Part shown: positions 57,884 through 64,000 of the stretch, piece by piece | Position numbering within the stretch: position 1 is the first letter of the stretch | Layout of the letters: every line of letters begins with the position of its first letter | NCBI GenBank assembly: GCA_018064645.1 | Contig: JAGHUT010000045.1 | Span: forward strand, 1 to 64,000 | From: Candidatus Crickella merdequi | GTDB lineage: Bacteria; Bacillota; Clostridia; Peptostreptococcales; Anaerovoracaceae | DNA length: 64,000 nt | Direction of reading: 5' to 3' | Program-made: the position numbers and the translations under genes | The notes under the pieces: generated by a model | The model's input: only the letters and a program-made list of their open reading frames with translations | What the model was told of the DNA's origin: nothing | Databases searched by the model: none

Positions 57884-59218
57884 CTAGAGCTCGATCTTGT
57901 GGAACTTCTTCTTACCCTTCTGCAGGATGCAAACGCCATCCTCGAAATTGTCGAGTGTTACTGCGAACTTCTTGTCTGTAATCTGCTCGCCGTTAACTCT
58001 TGCTCCACCACCCTGGATTGTTCTGAATGCCTCTGAAGTTGATGGCTCAAGACCAACTTCCTTCATAAGTGCTGCAAGACCGAAGCCTTCTCCCTCGAAC
58101 TGTGCCTTGTCCATCTTTGTTGAAGGCATATTCTCTGATACGCCAGCACCGGCAAATACTGCTCTTGAAGCCTCGAGAGCCTGCTTAGCCTTCTCCTCAC
58201 CGTGGATGAACTTAGTGATCTCGTAAGCAGCAATCTCCTTAGCCTCGTTGATTGCTGAACCCTCAAGTGCGCTGAGTCTGTTAACCTCATCCATTGGAAG
58301 GAATGTCAGCATACGGAGTACCATGTTAACATCAGCATCGTCGATGTTTCTCCAGTACTGGAAGAAGTCATATACAGATACTCTTGACTCATCAAGCCAG
58401 AGAGCACCAGATGCTGTCTTACCCATCTTCTGACCGTCAGCCTTTGTGAGAAGGTTGGTTGTGAGACCATATACCTCGATGTTATCAAGCTTTCTAGCCA
58501 TATCGATACCAGCGATAATATTTGACCACTGGTCGTTGCCGCCGAACTGCATCTTGAGACCGAAGTCTCTTGCCATTACATAGAAGTCATAGCCCTGCAT
58601 GAGCATGTAGTTGAACTCGAAGAATGAAAGTCCGCCTTCCTCAGCTCTCTTCTTGAAGCACTCTGCTCTGAGCATTTCCTTAACGTTGAACTTTGAACCA
58701 ACCTCTCTTACGAAATCTACATAGTTGAGAGGTCTCAGCCAGTGTGCGTTGTTAACGTGTACGCAGCAGCCAGGCTCTGGTGTCTTTGTCTCGTGACCAG
58801 GAACATATACTCCCTCGTTGCCAACATACTTCCACTCTTCATCGAAAGGAAGGAATCTGTCGAACAGATTCTTGAACTGCATGCAGTTATTATCAATCTC
58901 CTCAACAGTCATGATTCTTCTGATATCACTTCTGCCTGAAGGGTCTCCTACCATTCCTGTACCACCACCGATAAGTGCTACTGGTGTATGTCCGTACTTA
59001 AGCATGTAAAGGAATACGATAACCTGAATCATATGTCCTACGTGCAGGCAGTCTGCTGTAGGGTCGAATCCGATATAGAACTTAATCTTCTCTTCTCCGA
59101 GAAGCTTTCTAACAGCCTCAGGATTTGTGCACTGTGCAGTGAATCCTCTCTCTTCAAGTACGTCATAAACGTTAGTAAACTTACTGATATTATCAGGAAT
59201 TGGATTTACAAAAGCCAT
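57884..59218 (-). CDS. tyrS: Tyrosyl-tRNA synthetase
   Basis: KFYIGFDPTADCLHVGHMIQVIVFLYMLKYGHTPVALIGGGTGMVGDPSGRSDIR...FGGNDQWSNIIAGIDMARK; C-terminal S4-like domain. Confidence 0.94.
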   Translation of the reverse strand: MAFVNPIPDNISKFTNVYDVLEERGFTAQCTNPEAVRKLLGEEKIKFYIGFDPTADCLHVGHMIQVIVFLYMLKYGHTPVALIGGGTGMVGDPSGRSDIRRIMTVEEIDNNCMQFKNLFDRFLPFDEEWKYVGNEGVYVPGHETKTPEPGCCVHVNNAHWLRPLNYVDFVREVGSKFNVKEMLRAECFKKRAEEGGLSFFEFNYMLMQGYDFYVMARDFGLKMQFGGNDQWSNIIAGIDMARKLDNIEVYGLTTNLLTKADGQKMGKTASGALWLDESRVSVYDFFQYWRNIDDADVNMVLRMLTFLPMDEVNRLSALEGSAINEAKEIAAYEITKFIHGEEKAKQALEASRAVFAGAGVSENMPSTKMDKAQFEGEGFGLAALMKEVGLEPSTSEAFRTIQGGGARVNGEQITDKKFAVTLDNFEDGVCILQKGKKKFHKIEL

Positions 59219-59323
59219 AACTATAGCCCCTTTCTTTTTTTGTTTAACGATTGTCTTTAACGAATGATGTCTCCCTCATCAAACGCCATATATCAAAGGT
59301 TTTATTTAAATTGCTTAAATAAC

Positions 59324-59956
59324 TTATTTAGTTCCGAAGAGTCTGTCTCCGGCATCTCCGAGACCAGGAACGATATATGCATTCTCGTTCAGGCACTCAT
59401 CCTCTGCAGCGATGAAAATATCAACATCAGGATGCGCCTCCGAAAGTGCCTTGATTCCCTCTGGTGCAGCGATAAGGAACATGCAGCAGATGTCCTTGCC
59501 GCCCTTTGACTTGATAAGATCGATTGCCGAAATTGCACTTCCGCCTGTTGCAAGCATTGGGTCTACAACAACGATTCTTCTCTTATCTATATCCTCAGGA
59601 AGCTTGCAATAGTACTCAATAGCCTCGTGAGTATCTGGATCTCTGTACATTCCCACATGGCCAACCTTTGCATTTGGGTAAAGGTCAAGCATTCCATCTA
59701 CAAAGCCAAGTCCTGCTCTGAGAATTGGAATGATTGCGATGTCCTCACCCTTCAGCATCTTAACTGTTGCTGGACATATAGGGGTCTCAATCTCAACATC
59801 CTTAAGTGGAAGTGATCTTGTTACCTCATATCCCATCAGCAGGCCAACCTCTTTAACAAGGTGTCTGAAGTCCTTGCTGGTTGTCTCCTTCATTCTGAGT
59901 AATGAAATCTTGTGCTGAATCAGTGGATGGTCAAAAACCATAATTCTACTTTCCAT
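59324..59956 (-). CDS. upp: Uracil phosphoribosyltransferase
   Basis: [46 protein letters not shown]...[23 protein letters not shown]. Confidence 0.94.
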   Translation of the reverse strand: MESRIMVFDHPLIQHKISLLRMKETTSKDFRHLVKEVGLLMGYEVTRSLPLKDVEIETPICPATVKMLKGEDIAIIPILRAGLGFVDGMLDLYPNAKVGHVGMYRDPDTHEAIEYYCKLPEDIDKRRIVVVDPMLATGGSAISAIDLIKSKGGKDICCMFLIAAPEGIKALSEAHPDVDIFIAAEDECLNENAYIVPGLGDAGDRLFGTK

Positions 59957-60008
59957 TATACTTCCTCCGCTTTTCTGTAGTTTGAATACTCTGTCCCTTG
60001 ACTTGTCG

Positions 60009-60437
60009 CTAGTCTTCTATCATATTGATTCTGCGCAGGTGCTTGCCACCCTCAAACTCTGTCTCGAGCCAGGTATCAACCATTGCAAAAGCAAGATCTT
60101 TCTCAATCATTCTTGCTCCCATAGCAATTACATTGGCATCGTTGTGTCTTCTGCACATCTCAGCCATCTCAACTGATGTACAGAGCGCGCATCTGATTCC
60201 CTTTACCTTGTTGCAGGCAATTGAGATTCCAATACCGGATCCGCAGATTACTATTCCTCTCTCTGCCTCACCATTAGCCACAGCCTCACCAACAGCTCTT
60301 CCATAAATTGGATAATCCACAGATTCTGCCGAGTAAGTACCTACGTCTACAATCTCGTGGCCCTCACCTAGCAGTTTCTGCTTAACTTCCTCCTTAAGCG
60401 GGAAACCTGCGTGGTCACACCCCATTACAATCTTCAT
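60009..60437 (-). CDS. rpiB: Ribose-5-phosphate isomerase B
   Basis: [43 protein letters not shown]...[26 protein letters not shown]. Confidence 0.93.
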   Translation of the reverse strand: MKIVMGCDHAGFPLKEEVKQKLLGEGHEIVDVGTYSAESVDYPIYGRAVGEAVANGEAERGIVICGSGIGISIACNKVKGIRCALCTSVEMAEMCRRHNDANVIAMGARMIEKDLAFAMVDTWLETEFEGGKHLRRINMIED

Positions 60438-60462
60438 AGTGATATCCTTTCTTCTGATAGTG

Positions 60463-61464
60463 TTATTGTATAACATCATAGCCTGCGCTCTTGAGCATTC
60501 GGTTCATTATTGCAAAACCGAGCCCCCGCTCTTCCAGTGCGCAAACCAGGATCAGCTCTGTTCCCTGGCGGTCAAGTTCTCTAAGATCTGCGAAAAATCT
60601 ATGTGCCGCCTCTTCGCAGTTCTCACTGTAGTCGAGAACCGCTGTCTTTATTCCGTCAGCTTCTGCTTCAGCTCTTACAGCCGCTGCATCTCCGGCAACT
60701 ATCTGCACCTTCGCCTTAGGTGAATAGTGTTTGTATTTCATTCCCGGTGACTTTGGCTTAAAGGTTTCTGTATCTGCCGCTCCATCTTCAGGATCCAGAA
60801 CCTCTGCAGGCTTCTCGAGAAGATGTGCATCATAGCTTACCTCTCTGCCTAGAACCTTCTCCAGTCTCTCTGGAGTAACAAATCCAGGTCTGAGAATTGC
60901 CGGAGCATCGCCTGTGCAGTCGAGAACGGTGGATTCAATTCCCACCTTGCAGTCCTCGCCCATAATTACCGCTTCTATTCTGCCCTCCATGTCCTCAAGG
61001 ACATCCATTGCAGTTGTCGGGCTCGGTCTTCCGGATATATTTGCACTTGGCGCCGCCACTGGCCTTCCAGAAGACCTTATCAGCTTAAGCGCCACCTCGC
61101 TTGCAGGCATCCTTACGGCGACAGTATCAAGACCGCCCGTAGTGACGTCAGGAACGAGGGATTTTTTCTTAAGGACAAAAGTTATAGGACCCGGCCATAA
61201 CTCCGCCATAAGGGCCTTTATTTCGTCGCTGACAGCCTCTGCAAGCTCATCAAGTTCCTCCATGGATGCAATGTGAACTATCATCGGGTTATCGCTTGGA
61301 CGACCCTTTGCTGTGTATATGGATTTGACCGCATCGCCGTTAAGGGCATCTGCTCCAAGGCCATATACAGTCTCCGTAGGGAAAGCCACCAGGCCTCCGG
61401 CTCTTATTATCTCGCCGGCCTTCTCTATATCCTTATCTGTAGTATCAAGTCTGAGAGTTTCCAT
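60463..61464 (-). CDS. L-threonylcarbamoyladenylate synthase (Sua5/TsaC family)
   Basis: IIRAGGLVAFPTETVYGLGADALNGDAVKSIYTAKGRPSDNPMIVHIASMEEL...AAPSANISGRPSPT. Confidence 0.92.
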   Translation of the reverse strand: METLRLDTTDKDIEKAGEIIRAGGLVAFPTETVYGLGADALNGDAVKSIYTAKGRPSDNPMIVHIASMEELDELAEAVSDEIKALMAELWPGPITFVLKKKSLVPDVTTGGLDTVAVRMPASEVALKLIRSSGRPVAAPSANISGRPSPTTAMDVLEDMEGRIEAVIMGEDCKVGIESTVLDCTGDAPAILRPGFVTPERLEKVLGREVSYDAHLLEKPAEVLDPEDGAADTETFKPKSPGMKYKHYSPKAKVQIVAGDAAAVRAEAEADGIKTAVLDYSENCEEAAHRFFADLRELDRQGTELILVCALEERGLGFAIMNRMLKSAGYDVIQ

Positions 61465-61477
61465 CTTTACCCTCTGA

Positions 61478-62554
61478 TTATGCCTCTGCTCCGAATTCCT
61501 TCATCTTCTCAGCCTGATCAGCTGTGATGAGTCCATCGATTGCCTCATCGATATCTCCATCAAGGAACTGGTCCAGCTTGTACATTGTAAGGTTGATTCT
61601 GTGGTCAGTGATTCTGCCCTGAGGGAAGTTGTAAGTTCTGATTCTCTCTGATCTGTCTCCGGAACCGATCTGGCTCTTTCTGTCAGCAGAAATCTTGTCG
61701 TTCTGCTCCTGGAGCATCATATCGTAAAGTCTTGCCTTCAGAACTCTCATAGCTTTCTCTCTGTTCTGAATCTGTGACTTCTCGTCCTGGCAAGTTACTA
61801 CGAGACCTGTAGGAATGTGTGTCATTCTTACAGCTGAGTCTGTAGTATTAACGCACTGTCCACCGTTACCGGAAGCTCTGTATACGTCTACTCTTACATC
61901 GTTAGGGTCAACCTTAACCTCTACGTCATCTACCTCCGGCAGAACAGCAATTGTCGCTGCTGAAGTGTGAATTCTTCCAGATGACTCTGTTGCAGGTACT
62001 CTCTGTACTCTGTGAACGCCGCTCTCGTACTTGAGTCTTGAATAAGCGCCCTTACCCTTAATCATTACTGTAGCTTCCTTAACGCCGCCGATTCCTGTAT
62101 CATTCATCTCAATGATCTCAGTCTTCCAGCGATGTCTCTCTGCGTATCTGAGATACATTCTGAGAAGGTCTCCTCCGAAAAGCGCCGCCTCGTCTCCACC
62201 TGTTCCTGCTCTAACTTCGAGAATAACATTCTTCTCATCGTTAGGGTCCTTTGGTAAAAGAAGAACCTTAAGCTTTTCTTCTGAATCCTCAATGCCGCTC
62301 TCAAGCTCCTTCATCTCTTCCTTTGCCATCTCGATGAGCTCTTCGTCATCTTCAAGCTCGAGAATCTCCTTAGCCTCTGCAAGAGCTTCCTTTGACTTCT
62401 TGTAGGCCTCGTACTCCTTAACGATTGGCTCAATCTCATTCATCTCCTTCATGTACTTCTGCCAGTTAGTCTGGTCGGCAATTACATCCGGATCAGAAAC
62501 CTTCAATGATAACTCATTATATTTCTCAAGTATAAAGTCTAGTCTGTCAAACAT
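61478..62554 (-). CDS. prfA: Peptide chain release factor 1
   Basis: [28 protein letters not shown]...[27 protein letters not shown]...[25 protein letters not shown]. Confidence 0.95.
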   Translation of the reverse strand: MFDRLDFILEKYNELSLKVSDPDVIADQTNWQKYMKEMNEIEPIVKEYEAYKKSKEALAEAKEILELEDDEELIEMAKEEMKELESGIEDSEEKLKVLLLPKDPNDEKNVILEVRAGTGGDEAALFGGDLLRMYLRYAERHRWKTEIIEMNDTGIGGVKEATVMIKGKGAYSRLKYESGVHRVQRVPATESSGRIHTSAATIAVLPEVDDVEVKVDPNDVRVDVYRASGNGGQCVNTTDSAVRMTHIPTGLVVTCQDEKSQIQNREKAMRVLKARLYDMMLQEQNDKISADRKSQIGSGDRSERIRTYNFPQGRITDHRINLTMYKLDQFLDGDIDEAIDGLITADQAEKMKEFGAEA

Positions 62555-62641
62555 GTACTATCTCCTTATATAAAATCCTATTCCTTGAATTTAGATTATA
62601 CCATACTTTACCTGGTTCTTTCATTAGATACTTTAAAAAAA

Positions 62642-62658
62642 CGGCGCCTTTGGCGCCG
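62642..62658 (-). terminator. GC-rich hairpin, possible second terminator after rpmE
   Basis: CGGCGCCtttGGCGCCG preceded on the plus strand by an A-tract (U-tract on minus). Confidence 0.6.
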
Positions 62659-62704
62659 CTGTAGTTGTTCGTGCTTATGCTTTTATGACAGCAAAAAACA
62701 AAAC

Positions 62705-62726
62705 AGCGCTTTCTTGCGAAAGCGCT
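62705..62726 (-). terminator. Terminator after rpmE
   Basis: AGCGCTTTCttGCGAAAGCGCT followed on minus by GTTTTGTTTTTT. Confidence 0.75.
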
Positions 62727-62735
62727 TCTTTACTA

Positions 62736-62933
62736 TTACAGGTTGTACTTGTTCTTGAACTTCTCAACACGACCACCACGGTTAGCAAACTTCTGCTGAC
62801 CAGTGAAGAATGGGTGGCACTCTGAACAAATGTCTACTCTCATCTCTGGAGCGTTTGACTTTGTTGTAAAAGTGTTACCACATGCGCAAGTAACTTTACA
62901 TTCCTGATAGTTAGGATGGATTCCTTCCTTCAT
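62736..62933 (-). CDS. rpmE: 50S ribosomal protein L31
   Basis: [65 protein letters not shown] (zinc-binding C+ form). Confidence 0.95.
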   Translation of the reverse strand: MKEGIHPNYQECKVTCACGNTFTTKSNAPEMRVDICSECHPFFTGQQKFANRGGRVEKFKNKYNL

Positions 62934-63143
62934 GCGTTTGTCCTCTTTCTTTAAAGTCTATGCTAAAGAAGTCGCCTTCTTAGAACACAGCGCATAGATT
63001 ATATCAACAGCATAGGCAAAAAGCAAGAAGTATTCTTGCATACATTCCTTAAAACACAAGATTTTATCTGGTGGGAGTGTTATTATATATAGGCATCAAA
63101 TCATTATGTGATATGAGTGTACGAATCATTAACGGAGGACTCA

Positions 63144-64000
63144 ATGTTAGATTCAAACGACAACTCAATTAAAAAGATAATTCTGAGGCTGATACTCCTC
63201 TCTTTTGCCGCATTTCTAATTGCATTCAACATCAAGGCATTCCTTAACAACGGAGGTCTGGTGCCAGGCGGATTCTCAGGAGTAACCATTCTTCTTCAAA
63301 GAATTTTTGACACTTATATGGGTGTGCAGGTGCCCTATACAGTACTTTATATTCCTCTGAACCTTTTTAGTTTTTATCTGGGCTTCAGGTATATCGGAAA
63401 AAAGTTCACCCTGTATTCACTTTATGTCATCGTGCTTTCATCCATTCTCACAGATATGCTGCCAAATATTCCTGTAACATATGATGTTCTGCTTATTGCT
63501 CTTTTCGGTGCGATTGTGAATGGAATTGCCATGACGATCTGCCTTCAGGCTGGTGCTTGCTCCGGTGGAACTGATTTCATTTCCATCTATGCCTCAGAGA
63601 AACGCGGTGTCGATGCATGGAACTATATATTTATGGCAAACGTTGTAATCCTTGTAATCGCCGGAATTCTTTTCGGTTTTGACAAGGCGCTGTATTCCAT
63701 CGTATATCAGTTTACTCAGACTCAGCTTCTGAACACGCTCAATAAGCGCTACCAGAAGCATACTCTTTGGATTATCACAAGCAAGCCCGATGAAGTGTAC
63801 CAAATCATTCATGATATGACCAATCACGGAGCAACCCTTTTCAAGGGCACCGGCTTCTACAGGCAACAGGAAACAGAAATGGTTTACTCAGTTGTCGGAA
63901 GCGATGATGTAGCAAAGATTCTTAAGGCAGTTACAGATATCGACGAGCATGCTTTTGTCAACGTCCAGAAAACAGACCTTGTAAGCGGCAACTTCTACCG
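63144..64000 (+). CDS. YitT family (DUF161/DUF2179) membrane protein, truncated at the window end
   Basis: SD GGAGGA then ATG at 63144: MLDSNDNSIKKIILRLILLSFAAFLIAFNIKAFLNNGGLVPGGFSGVTILLQRIFDTYMGVQVPYTVLYIPLN...; not in the ORF track because it runs off the edge. Confidence 0.85.
   Translation, partial: MLDSNDNSIKKIILRLILLSFAAFLIAFNIKAFLNNGGLVPGGFSGVTILLQRIFDTYMGVQVPYTVLYIPLNLFSFYLGFRYIGKKFTLYSLYVIVLSSILTDMLPNIPVTYDVLLIALFGAIVNGIAMTICLQAGACSGGTDFISIYASEKRGVDAWNYIFMANVVILVIAGILFGFDKALYSIVYQFTQTQLLNTLNKRYQKHTLWIITSKPDEVYQIIHDMTNHGATLFKGTGFYRQQETEMVYSVVGSDDVAKILKAVTDIDEHAFVNVQKTDLVSGNFY

Noticed and set aside
1-64000. Defence island, prophage, conjugative element or IS transposase
   Set aside because: No recognisable restriction, Abi, toxin-antitoxin pair, phage structural, conjugation or transposase ORFs in the six-frame track.

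Overview
The window is a low-to-mid-GC, Firmicutes/Clostridia-type chromosomal segment. This is inferred from gene content and strong AGGAGG-type ribosome binding sites; no species is assigned. It is mostly housekeeping and metabolic DNA. On the minus strand there is a branched-chain amino acid operon, leuA-leuC-leuD-leuB-ilvB-ilvN-ilvC-ilvD (about 10.4 kb down to 0.7 kb), preceded by what looks like a ribosome-mediated attenuator with an Ile/Leu/Val-rich leader peptide. The ilvD frame carries an in-frame TAA. Further along are folate and purine genes (fchA-like, folD, purC), a (Re)-citrate synthase / aconitase / isocitrate dehydrogenase cluster, transporters, two LysR regulators, an [FeFe]-hydrogenase plus GltD-like flavoprotein pair, larB, a radical SAM protein, a ClC channel, an HtrA-like protease, tadA, ispE, tyrS, upp, rpiB, a Sua5/TsaC protein, prfA, rpmE and a YitT protein truncated at the window edge. 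The least explained DNA is at about 19.9-20.15 kb and 36.9-38.7 kb. These regions hold two diverged copies of a structured repeat of about 190 bp with terminal inverted repeats and a covarying stem, a 41-42 bp tandem repeat, a tRNA-Thr(CGT) and a 38-bp-period direct repeat. Best candidates for follow-up are the leu leader attenuator, the ilvD lesion, the structured repeat pair and a 36-aa hydrophobic peptide gene at 31.5 kb. No convincing phage, CRISPR or defence system was seen. All product names come from reading protein motifs without database searches.
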